Below, piece after piece: positions 32,173 through 41,834 of a stretch of DNA of 64,000 nucleotides. Positions within the stretch are counted from its first letter, which is position 1. Every line of letters begins with the position of its first letter. Both the position numbers and the translations under genes were made by a program. The notes below the pieces were generated by a model that was not told where the DNA came from, searched no databases, and was given only the letters and a program-made list of their open reading frames with translations. The stretch comes from Deuterostichococcus epilithicus (Eukaryota; Chlorophyta; Trebouxiophyceae; Prasiolales; Stichococcaceae), in NCBI GenBank assembly GCA_033439295.1, contig JAVTLE010000016.1:1302001-1366000 (forward strand). Reading direction: 5' to 3'.

Positions 32173-32314
32173 GCATACTTGGACCTTGGGCTTACCACCG
32201 TTGATCGTCGAGCAACAAGATTCACCATCAAATGCTGGATCATGTGCCCCCTGGGCCCGAGCAACAATGTGACAACCGTCTCACAAATGCCGCCGCCGCC
32301 ACCCAACACATCGC

Positions 32315-33931
32315 TCAGGGCTTGATGGTCTTGATGACCTGCAGCATAGGGTGGGCTGCACGATCACGTTGTGCGAACCCAGTCACAAAAACTGACTGTG
32401 GTGGGCAGCACAGGGTCGGGGTGCGGCTGGCAGTATCAGCCTGCAGTGCGCGCCTGACTGGGGTTGCAAGCAGCTTGTCGGCATGCTACAGCACACCCCG
32501 GAGGGCCTTGTAGATCCCTCACATTCGCGCCAGGTACGAGAGCATTCCAAAGAAGGCGCGGCCTTGATGGCACGGGACCCACCGCATTTGTGAACGAGGC
32601 GGTGGTGCCGGTGCCGCCAATGTCCGGCGTCACAATCGACTTGTCGCCCGAAGCAATCACAGCCATGACAGCGTCCTCCAACCTGTGGATTGTGGCACCA
32701 CACCTCTTGTCTTACGTGTTTTGCGAGTGCTCTCGAACATCCTCAGCCTTCAACATGCACATGCGCCAATCTTGAGCCCGCAACCTTGGCCGGCGTGGCC
32801 GTGGTCGTCAGGCCTGCACAGATGGCAGCAGCTCTCCCAGTGGTGCTCTGTGACCTCACGTTGTTCGCGCAGGTGCCCACCTGTCGGAAAAGCTGTGCAG
32901 GCTGAGGTGGCGCAGCAGCATGGAGGTGCTGAGCATCAGCGCCATGGGGTTGGCGATGCCCTGCACACGCACAACAGAGGTCCGCGGCGTCTTTGGTAAA
33001 TTGTGCAAGTCTGCAGAGCATGTGTATGTGCACGTTGCATTTTTCTTTGCATGGTATGTTGTGTGAAATCAGGCTTTATCACCTGTCCGACAATGTCCGC
33101 GGCCACATGCCGGGCGCCTTGTTCAAAGATGGCCACATCTTTGCCAATGTTGGCTCCAGGGCAGACACCGGGCCCCCCGCACAGGCCTGCGATGGCAACG
33201 TTGCACAGGATGTGAGGCCTTGTACATCATGCCTGACGCCACTCATTTTTTACCGAACACATTAGAGTCACCTGCTGCGATGTTGGTGATCAGGTTGCCA
33301 TACCTGCAGGCAAGTCGGTGTCTTGCTTCAGGAGATGTTTCTAGGCTCTTCATGTAAGGCACGCATAGGCCATAGATGTTGGGCGGCAAGCACGCAACAA
33401 GGATCGCATCCAGGATGAGAGAGGCAAGAAAGCTACTCACAAGTTGGGCGTCACCTGCGGATGTGGCAAGGGTATCAGGCATGAGCGGGCCGCCAATCTC
33501 AAAGCACAAATTTCAGCAAGGAGCAGACTGCGTTGCAAGCGCTCACTCGCAGGAGAACACATGTGAGACACCGCTCGAGGTCCTCACCATGACGTCAAAC
33601 TGGTCGGGCCGCCCCGTCAGCTGCATGCATGTGTTGTCGACGATCATGGAGTTGAATTTGATCTGCGGGAACTCCTGCGCCACCTTCTGGCACTCCTGCG
33701 GTTGCAGCGGCACAGTCGTCAGATCGTGATAGCATCTGGCGGCTGCATCGCAGGGCGAGTCCGGTCGCCTATGCTGGGAGGTGCGGCGTCGCTGTGGGCG
33801 CTGCACCCTTGGGAATGCCTCCTCGGCTGCCAACCTGATGGAGCTCAAGATAGAACGAGGGCTGGACAACATCACGTGGGCAACTGCACACGAGTAGTGA
33901 ACGCACCCGCAGGAAAAGGCCGTCCGACAGT

Positions 33932-33963
<32 letters not shown>

Positions 33964-35453
33964 GGTCTTCCGGTTGTTGAGCAGTGCGTACTCGAACGCG
34001 TACTGCGCCGTGCGCCGAGACTTTTCCGCCGTGATGACCTGCGACTCCCGAGCCCAAGCGGTCAATGCCACGGGGGGCAATCAGGCAGTGGCGGGGTGCA
34101 GCGCTCGGGCTGCAGCCTGAACGTCACTCCGCTGGACCACCGTCAGCCTGGCCGACGGCATGCACCGTGGAAGTGCCACCAAGTCTTGCAGCAGCATGCT
34201 ATCTGCACAGATCAGCAAATTGAAGAGTGGGACTCGTCACCTTCAGGGATTCCACGACGCCGGGCACCACCTCGTGCTCCAATCCCGAGTACTCGCCCTC
34301 CGTGTTTTCCCTGCAGGGTGTGCAAGGCGCCCTTCAGGAAGGTTTGTCTCCGCAGCAGTAGAGGGTAGCATGGCTGCACTGCACGCACGGCACTGCGCTG
34401 CAGCCTGACAGCCGCAGTCCTCCAGAAACTCAGCAGCAACGCTGTCAAGGTAGCCCATGTGGCTGGCCGGGCCAACTCAACAGGTTTGGCCTGACAAGTG
34501 CGACAACAGGCATGCAGTATGCACTGTTCGATCTGACGAGTTCACAGACATGCGTGCCTTATAACGACTATGTCAATGTCTGTATGTCTGGTCTTCAGGC
34601 CGTCCAGCGAGAAACTGTGCACCAGGTTGACGTATGCGTCCAGCCGCTTGCGCATCTGCAAACCGGCAACCGTGCAGATTCGACATGAGTTCGATGTGTG
34701 TTCGGATGCGAACCGATTCCTGCACTGTCAGAGGGAGGCACCCGGGTGACAGGCGAGCAGTACTGAGGCAGCCAAGATCAGGCAAGTGGAATCTATTCAG
34801 CCCTCCGCCCCTGACCGCGTGGCTTTGCCAGCGCAGCGATGATCACCTGCACGTTCAACGACTGCGTGCTGGTGGTCTTGTCCAGCGGCGTGAACAGCGT
34901 GCCCTTGAGGCAGACGCCGTTGCGCTTGATGGACGTCAGGATCTCCTCCGGCACATTATCGTTGGGACGGCCTGACGCGTCCGAGCCTGACACGTTGTCA
35001 AACCTGCGGTGCACACGCACATCGGGCTTGCTGACGGCTGCATGTTTTGAGATGCGCAATGCTCCTCTGCTTAACAAACAAGAACGGCCAGATGCCACTT
35101 TGTGTGCACTCTACATTGGTGCAGGCTGCGGCGGCGCACCGCTCCCAGATGATGGGGGCCCCCAGGACGTCCACGACCTTGGTGACCGCGTCAGTCACCT
35201 CGGGACCGATGCCGTCGCCCGGGATCAGCGTCACCACATGTGGCTTGCCGTCACCAGGCAGAGGCACGTAGGTCATGATGGAGCGGCCCTGAATGAAGGT
35301 AGCATGTCGTCAGCGGAAGGTATCGACGCACATGGGCGATCAGCGACAGCCAGCTGTGGCGGTGTCTCTGTTGGAACACCTTTGATGACCGCAGCATGAC
35401 CCGCCAGGTGCAGCGGCGGTGAGCGTGCCGGCGCGGGCGACGGTCGGGCGCAT
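32315..35453 (-). CDS. IDH1: NAD-dependent isocitrate dehydrogenase, regulatory subunit, mitochondrial
   Basis: Non-catalytic subunit of the mitochondrial NAD-IDH of the citric acid cycle. Exons (minus): presequence exon from the ATG at 35453 ([15 protein letters not shown]), 35288-35140 ([17 protein letters not shown]), 35003-34847 ([14 protein letters not shown]), 34655-34558 ([18 protein letters not shown]), 34310-34241 ([18 protein letters not shown]), 34038-33907 ([17 protein letters not shown]), 33695-33588 ([19 protein letters not shown]), a 14-nt microexon 33454-33441 (VTPN and part of L), 33303-33272 ([11 protein letters not shown]), about 33205-33090 ([17 protein letters not shown]), about 32955-32880, about 32684-32583 and 32338-32315 (VIKTIKP, stop). 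The catalytic-type residues are changed: VNLVHS instead of ANVRP and YGNLITN instead of YGDIISD, which marks it as regulatory. One intron uses a GC donor (34556-34557). The first exon boundary is uncertain. Confidence 0.93.
33441..33454 (-). other. 14-nt microexon of the IDH regulatory gene
   Basis: On the minus strand a CCGCAG acceptor is followed by 14 nt (coding VTPN plus two bases of Leu) and a GTGAGT donor. Including it restores the invariant family stretch VMVTPNLYGN between exons 33695-33588 and 33303-33272 and keeps the reading phase; without it the frame breaks. Confidence 0.88.
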
Positions 35454-36059
35454 GGGCTGAATCAGGGAAGCCAGGCTGTTGAGTCAAGAGCCCACCTCCA
35501 TGGCGGCCGCTGCGAGCACATCGTGCGGGCCTCGGCGGGACGCGCCCAGCAGTGTCCGAGCTGCCTGCCTGAGCATGATGCACCGGTTGTGCCTTGACCG
35601 AGTTGGGGGACGATCAGCGAAGCTGCAATGCGAGACGGAAGGTCGCTGGCTTCCTTTGAAGACGTGCAGTCCGAAGCAGGGCTACCGGCTGCGTGTTGCG
35701 CTGCAGCAGCAGGGAGGTTACGCAGATCTCAACCCTAGACGGCAGTCGAGCAGCGGGCCCTTGGCGCCAAAAGTTATCAGAAGCAAGATGATGATGCAGC
35801 CTGCTGATGCGATCTAGCGAAGTTGCAAGGCCAACTTCAGGGATGGACGGTCGTGCGTTCCGGAGATGTGTGTCGGACTCACGTGCTTGCCCAGTTTCAA
35901 CTTGCACCGCCATGTACCACTGACACCGAGTTGACACCGAATTGATACCATACGCTGGGACATAGACTGCTCCTTGCGCCTTGCTGAGTTCGTCGCTGCC
36001 GACCTGCCTGCTTGCGGAAAGCCTGCCCTGCTGCACTAGGTTTGGGAGACTGCACCACG
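35454..36059. promoter_or_regulatory. shared divergent promoter of the two IDH subunit genes
   Basis: 606 bp between the minus-strand ATG at 35453 and the plus-strand ATG at 36060. Both 5' UTRs and both promoters must fit here. A short imperfect direct repeat (CACCGAGTTGACACCGAATTG) lies at 35929-35949. No named motif is identified. Confidence 0.6.
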
Positions 36060-38973
36060 ATGCTCGCGGCTGGGAGGCGATTGTGCGCCACCGCGCGCAA
36101 TCACCGATCCTTTGCAAGCGACAGCGAAAAGATCACTGCTACGCTCTTTACAGGCGACGGCATCGGGCCCGAAATCTGCCATGCAGTGCAGCAGGTGATC
36201 TAGCCCCCCACAAACCCGCAACCTTGGCTGTGGAGCTGTGCGTCAGTATCCGTATTCCTGTGCAGACCGCCTTGTTGGGTGCCAATGTTTGCCTTCGGTT
36301 GACGGCGGTACAAGGCGCTGTCATGAATGTGCCATGCGGTTGCGGGACCGTGGCAAAGCGTGCGGCAGCCACTGCAGGTGCTGCGTTGGCTGACAGGTGC
36401 AGGAAGCGACCATGGGCAGGGTAACTCACTTGACCAATTTCGTATCGTTCCCGCAGATCTTCACGGCGGGAGGCGTGCCAGTGCAGTGGGATGAGCAGCA
36501 GATTTCGGACACGGTCGACCCGCGCACCAATTCCTTTATCACACGGGAAAACCTGGACTCCGTGCTGGTGCGGCCTTGTGTGTCACGACGGCCTTACACC
36601 CGTCCTCATGCATAGACCAACATTGCTGCATGCCGGGGCATGCAGGTGCAGCACGCCTTTCCGCACCCTGCCAATTGCCACGACCTGATGCTTGGGGAAT
36701 AGTCCTCAAGCCTCCCCTCCCTGCACCGCCCGTGCAGAAGCACAAGATTGGGCTGAAGGCGCCGATGACGACGCCCATCGGCAAGGGCTTCCGCAGCCTC
36801 AACCTCACGCTGCGCAAGGAGCTGCAGCTGTACGCCAATGTGCGGCCCTGCCTGTCCATCCCGGGGTACAAGACTCGCTACGACGGCGTGGACCTGGTCA
36901 CCATCCGCGAAAACACGGAGGGCGAGTACTCGGGGCTGGAGCACGAGGTGGTGCCCGGCGTCGTGGAGTCGCTCAAGGTGCGCCGCCGCTGCTACAGGGC
37001 GCTCCGACGCAAGCCGTGGCGTCTGACGGCGCATGGTGTCTCGCAAGCCAGTCTGCTCATCGACGGCATGTCCACAGCGTGGGGGGACCGCAGAGCTGCG
37101 GTCCCTGAATAACACTCCTGCTTGACGTGCTCATGAAGGAAACATCTACAATATTCCGCCAAATGGGTAGCACATGGCTGGTGGGCAGTGAGCGCCGCCT
37201 TCTGCGTGCCCCGCAGGTCATCACGCGGCCAGCTAGCATGCGGGTGTCGGAGTTTGCCTTCCAGTACGCCCGCGACAACGGCCGCAAAAGGATTGCAGCT
37301 GTCCATAAAGCGGTGAGTGCCGCCTTCGACTCGTGCGCTCACTGCAGCAGCAAGGGACCGCCGCCATCCTTGAGGCGATGAGCAGCACTTGTCAGCTGCA
37401 CAGCAATCGCCTTTTGCAATGCTGACGCGCCGACAGGCATCCGACAGGCAGACGGTCGACTTGCTGCTTTTGCCTGGGGAGGACGGCAGCTGGCAGATAG
37501 TGTGCAACTGTGTCCATCCCTGGGCCGCCGCTTGAGCTAAGATCTGCACTTTGGCCACAGAACATCATGAAGCTCGCGGACGGCCTGTTCATCCGCTGCG
37601 CGCGGGAAGTGGCCGAGAAGTGAGTCCCGAGGAACCAGGCCCTAGCCTGCACTGCTTTGCGTCACGCAAGCCCGGCGCTGCCCATTGAGTGCTGCCTTGT
37701 CGCCAATTGCCCTGCTGCGGTGTGGCTCTGCCCAGTGCTGACTCACGCGCACTAGGAAACCAGCAGCAAGTGCAGGAATCCGATAACAGGTAACCAAATT
37801 CAATTCGCACAAGCGTTTTGCACCGCAGGTACCCGGACATCGAGTACAAGGAGGTCATCGTGGACAATGCCTGCATGCAGCTCGTGCGCGACCCGACGCA
37901 GTACGACATGCTCGTCATGCCGAACCTGTATGTGAGTGGGCCCCCTACGCTCCTCCACCTGGCCGCTCCTCCCATGCCTGGCATCCCTGTGCCAGAAATG
38001 TTGCTGCCGAAAGGCGAGCTGGTGCTGGTGGCTGACTGGAACATTCTCACACCGTGATGTTGACGCCAAAGACATGCAAAGGACGCTGTCGGAAGGGCCG
38101 AAGCCTCACAAGTGCTGCTTCATCTTTCACAGGGAGATATCATCAGCGACCTGTGCGCTGGTCTCATCGGCGGCCTCGGCCTCACGCCGTCCGCTAATGT
38201 CGGTGGGTGTTGTCTCTTGCGACTGCATTTCGCATTGGCAAGGTGGCTTCGTTGTGACACCGGGTCTCTGCCAATCTGCTGTGGGTTTTCAGCATGGCAA
38301 GCGTCTCTGCTGCATCGTAGACAGCCCAGGCTGAGGCAGATGCCCTCATGCATAGCTGCTGCTGCTGCTGAGACATCGTTTCGACGGGGTGAACAGGCGC
38401 CAATGGGCTGGCGCTGATGGAGGCAGTGCACGGCACGGCGCCGGACATTGCGGGCAAGGACCTGGCCAACCCCACTGCCATCTTACTCTCAGGTCTGCTG
38501 CGATTTGAAGCTCGCTGCCAGGCAGCATGCGAGTCGGAGCTTGCTTCATGTCTTGAGAGCGTTGGCGTCTCAAAGCGCACCACAGGCGAGCTGTTGCGCA
38601 TTCACCCATGCAACCGGCTCGTGCTTGCAGGGTGCATGATGCTGCGTCACATCAACCTGAACGAGTACGCTGACAACATCCAGGTGCGCTGCCGATCCTG
38701 CGATTGTGGCAAGCCACGAGACCCTGCCCAGCATGCGCCTCCCCCTCAAAACATTGGCTGGTGCCAGCATCACAAGTGTGGTCTGCCAAGCTGGATGCTG
38801 CTCAGGCTACCAGCATCACAAAAGCCACTGTGGGTAAAGCTTTTGGCAATTAACTGTTTTCACAGGAAGCGGTGCTAGGCGTCATCGCAGAGGGCAAGTA
38901 CCGGACGGGCGACCTTGGTGGCAGCGCCAAAACATCAGAGTTCACGCGGGCCATCATCGACAAGATGGACTGA
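36060..38973 (+). CDS. IDH5: NAD-dependent isocitrate dehydrogenase, catalytic subunit, mitochondrial
   Basis: Oxidatively decarboxylates isocitrate to 2-oxoglutarate with NAD+ in the mitochondrial matrix. Ten exons join in phase: 36060-36194, 36457-36567, 36738-36977, 37217-37312, 37561-37619, 37829-37931, 38133-38202, 38397-38492, 38631-38683 and 38866-38973, giving 356 residues. The N-terminus [18 protein letters not shown] is Arg-rich and acid-free, a mitochondrial presequence. Conserved blocks: [29 protein letters not shown] (substrate-binding Ser/Arg), [49 protein letters not shown] (metal-binding Asp), [19 protein letters not shown] (NAD site) and [12 protein letters not shown]. The intact catalytic residues contrast with the divergent neighbour, so the pair encodes both subunits of the enzyme. 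Confidence 0.97.
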
Positions 38974-39004
38974 GCTCATTTCGGATGATGGACTGAGCTC
39001 CTTT
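38964..39004. repeat. tandem duplication spanning the IDH5 stop codon
   Basis: An 18-base segment that includes the TGA stop (GATGGACTGAGCTC then ATTT/CTTT) occurs at 38964-38981 and again at 38987-39004, offset 23 bp. One mismatch separates the copies. The second copy is in the 3' UTR. Confidence 0.85.
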
Positions 39005-39619
39005 AGGTGTCGCAGTAATCATAGGATCAGGTGGTCAGCTCCTCTTCTTTTGGCGTTCTAGTTTTCGTCACGCTATGGATACATGGAAATCACGGATAGC
39101 GCCAGACACATTCCCGTGCAACAGTATTGTCCCTGCACATGCAAACGCGCACAGAGCGCATCATTTGACGCCAACACAGTCAACTACCCACCACCTACGG
39201 GTGCAGTTGGTTGAAGATGGGTCGGAAGCTGCATGAGGCGGATCAACCGCATGAGGCGGATGCAGAAGGACTTGCACGACGTGTTGCAAGAGAGGCATGT
39301 CCTCAGAGCTGTCACTCTAGGGAGGGCAACACTAAATCAAATAGCTAGGACTCAAGAAGCCTGCGACAATACCGGCATCACTTTGCGACGCTCTCGAGTT
39401 TGGTCACATTGCTGTGTGCGGCAGGAGGCCTACGGAGCGTTCCTGCTCAGTGTGTGTGTGCCTTCGAATGGCCCAGCACAATACAAATGTACCAGGACTG
39501 CCAGAGCAGCCAGTATGCCCTCGAATTCAAGCTCGTCCAGCCGGTGCCTCCACTGAGGCATCGGCATCTGCCGACGCAGCGGGTCGGCGGCCTTGGTGAG
39601 CGAGCTCCCAGATTGCTCG
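38974..39619. other. convergent intergenic region (IDH5 and cytochrome c 3' ends)
   Basis: About 650 bp. Apart from the stop-codon duplication and a short direct repeat of CGCATGAGGCGGAT near 39230-39270 I see nothing; presumably 3' UTRs. Confidence 0.5.
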
Positions 39620-41046
39620 TCAGGCTGTGGCCTGCATGACGAACGAACTGCGTTCAAACGGGCAGACGTAAACAGGTCCAGGGTGGCAAGTGAGCTGTCC
39701 ACGGATGCTCGGGACCATCAGGCAGCCACAGGTTGCAGCGATGAGAAGTCGCACCTCCTTAAGGTAGCTGATCAGGTCCGTGCGGTCCTACAAGCGGGGA
39801 AAAAGTGGTGTAAGTGTACTGAGTGTACAAACCCTTGCTGTCTCCCGACGCGAAGCTGCCTGAGTGATGATGAGTGCTCGCTTACGGTTCGAAACAGGCA
39901 ACGCTTTACCAGAGTGAAGGGTCCAAGCAGCAACAGGCAGAGCAGGCGCAGAGCAGCACCTGTGGCTTCTTCAGGCCCGGGAACACCATCTTTGTGCCGG
40001 GGATGTACTTCTTCGGCGCCTGCACGAGTGACGAGTCACTCAGCTCAAAGGATCGCCCTGGGGGCATCGCCTTGCAATGCGTGCAACCAGAGTGCAGCCA
40101 GGGTTGCACGGCGGCGCCCAGCAAGCGCAGCCAACAAGACACATGGTTGTGCAGCGAGATTGACCGGAATCTGACGCACCAGCAGGTAGTCATACAGAGT
40201 GTCCTCCGCCCAGTGCACGGCCTTCTCTTTGTTGGCCTTCGAGTAGGAAAAGCCCTCCGTTGTGCCTGCACGATGTGTGAACCGAAACTGCTTCCCCCGA
40301 AGCGTGCTGTTCCGAGGTGTGCTGTGAAGGCCGAACGCCTTGCACAGGGTTGAAGAGCATTGCACAGCATGTCCAGAAAGCCGGCGAGTGGGGCCTGCTG
40401 TAGGTTGTGGCACTGTGTGTGCCAACTGACCTGACTGCCTGCCGAAGATGCCGCCCAGGTTGGGGCCCTACAGCACGGCGGCGAATGCATGATAAGGCAG
40501 ACCTCGGGGTGGGTGTCGCATGAGCCACACAACGGCGGGGCAGATGCGCCATAGCATCAAGCGGGCCGCAGATGCCATAATCACAGCGGGATCGATTCTA
40601 GGGTTCGCGCAGTTTGCACAGCAGGTGGATATGATGCACAGACACCTGCTTGTGACCTCCACCCTGCGAGAGATAGTGGGCAGCAACAGTCACGCAGCTG
40701 CTGAGATGGAAGCAATGGCGACACTGAGCGGTTGTGCAGACATGCGCATCCCTCCAGTAGCAATGGGCGCCGCGCATTCACCTTCTCAGCCACGTGGCAC
40801 TGCGAGCACTTCGTCTTGAAAATCTGCATGGTGTATATTTACGCATCAGTGCGCAGGCCCTGCCATCATTTCCGGTCAGCCCGGCTGCAGGTGGGCCGCG
40901 GCTGCTGTGTCAGGACTGTGTGCAGCCTGGCAGCAACATTCGGCTGAGGCAAGCAGCGATGTGCGCGTGTGCATGGTCTCCAGTAGCGGGCTTGCCTTCT
41001 CTCCCTTCTTGGGGTCACCCTCCGGCGCCTCAGAGAACGACGACAT
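39620..41046 (-). CDS. CYTC: cytochrome c, mitochondrial
   Basis: Soluble haem protein of the intermembrane space carrying electrons from complex III to complex IV. Eight coding exons (minus) join in phase to 112 residues, the plant length: 41046-40996 ([17 protein letters not shown]), 40823-40782 ([14 protein letters not shown]), 40663-40646 (microexon, GGGHKQ), 40467-40431 ([12 protein letters not shown]), 40265-40180 ([14 protein letters not shown]), 40019-39960 ([18 protein letters not shown]), 39787-39755 ([11 protein letters not shown]) and 39631-39620 (ATA, stop). The CxxCH haem site is CSQCH and the axial Met is in TKMVF. The N-terminal extension before the core and the overall form are plant-like. 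The first intron has a GC donor (minus-strand GCAAGC after the GEK codons). An upstream in-frame ATG at 41070 was not chosen because the family normally starts at the later Met. Confidence 0.97.
40646..40663 (-). other. 18-nt microexon of cytochrome c
   Basis: Minus-strand CTCGCAG acceptor, then six codons (GGGHKQ), then a GTGTCT donor. The six residues are an invariant part of cytochrome c between the haem site and GPNLGG, so the exon is needed. Confidence 0.93.
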
Positions 41047-41834
41047 GCTGCCTGCATCGCCCGGATTCACACGAGGTCAGTTCACTGCCTGAGACTGCTG
41101 CAGTCACGCTGAGCTCAGCGTCAAGTCAGGCTCGTGTTGCGCATGATGATACCGGCATGCCCCTGGGCAGCGCTCCAGTGCGTGAACTCGGCAGGATTTG
41201 GTTGAAGCCAGTGAGCGACTCTGCCTCATACCTCGGAATATACAAGACTGTATGCGCTTGTATGCGATGCAGCTGTTCCGGCCGAGCTAGGGGTACTGTG
41301 AGTGGAGTTCAGTAGCGTGACGGTTGGAATGATGCTGCCGCGACGTCGACGGTTGCTGCTCGGTCGGCGAGGCAAGGAAGGCGGATGAATAAGCCTGAGC
41401 TGTTCTACTTCCTACGACCAGACGCAAACAACGAATTCACTTCCCAAACAATCAAAACTGTCATCCCAATTCACAAAGTCACAACCCGTATGCCGCAACT
41501 GAAAATGCATCATTGCCGCAGCATCGTCAACATCACAGGAAACCAACCACGCCAATGACCCTGCCATGCCGCCGCATGCGGGCAATGGCTCCCTGACTGC
41601 AGTGTCCAGTGCGCTCACGATCGCACATCACTGCATCAAGCCATAGCATTGAAGCAGCCCGAGGTCTGCACTGTCTAAGTGCCTTGGTGTCTAGGTACAA
41701 TTTTGCTGCAACCGTCGTAGTCATGAGCAGGAGACCGACCAATCAAGATTGTCGTATCAGCAATTTTGTGCATCGTGCAAGGCCCAAACGGAGGCCGCCG
41801 GTCGAGCCTCAGCCCTGCCCCACAGGACGCTGCA
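41047..41834. promoter_or_regulatory. cytochrome c promoter and CDPK 3' flank
   Basis: About 790 bp between two minus-strand genes. It should contain the cytochrome c promoter/5' UTR (higher-GC part near 41050-41400) and the 3' flank of the kinase gene. No coding signal is evident. Confidence 0.45.

Noticed and set aside
41047-41070. Longer cytochrome c N-terminus (MNPGDAGS) from the ATG at 41070
   Set aside because: Plant cytochrome c normally begins at the later Met-Ser; the extra eight residues have no family support.
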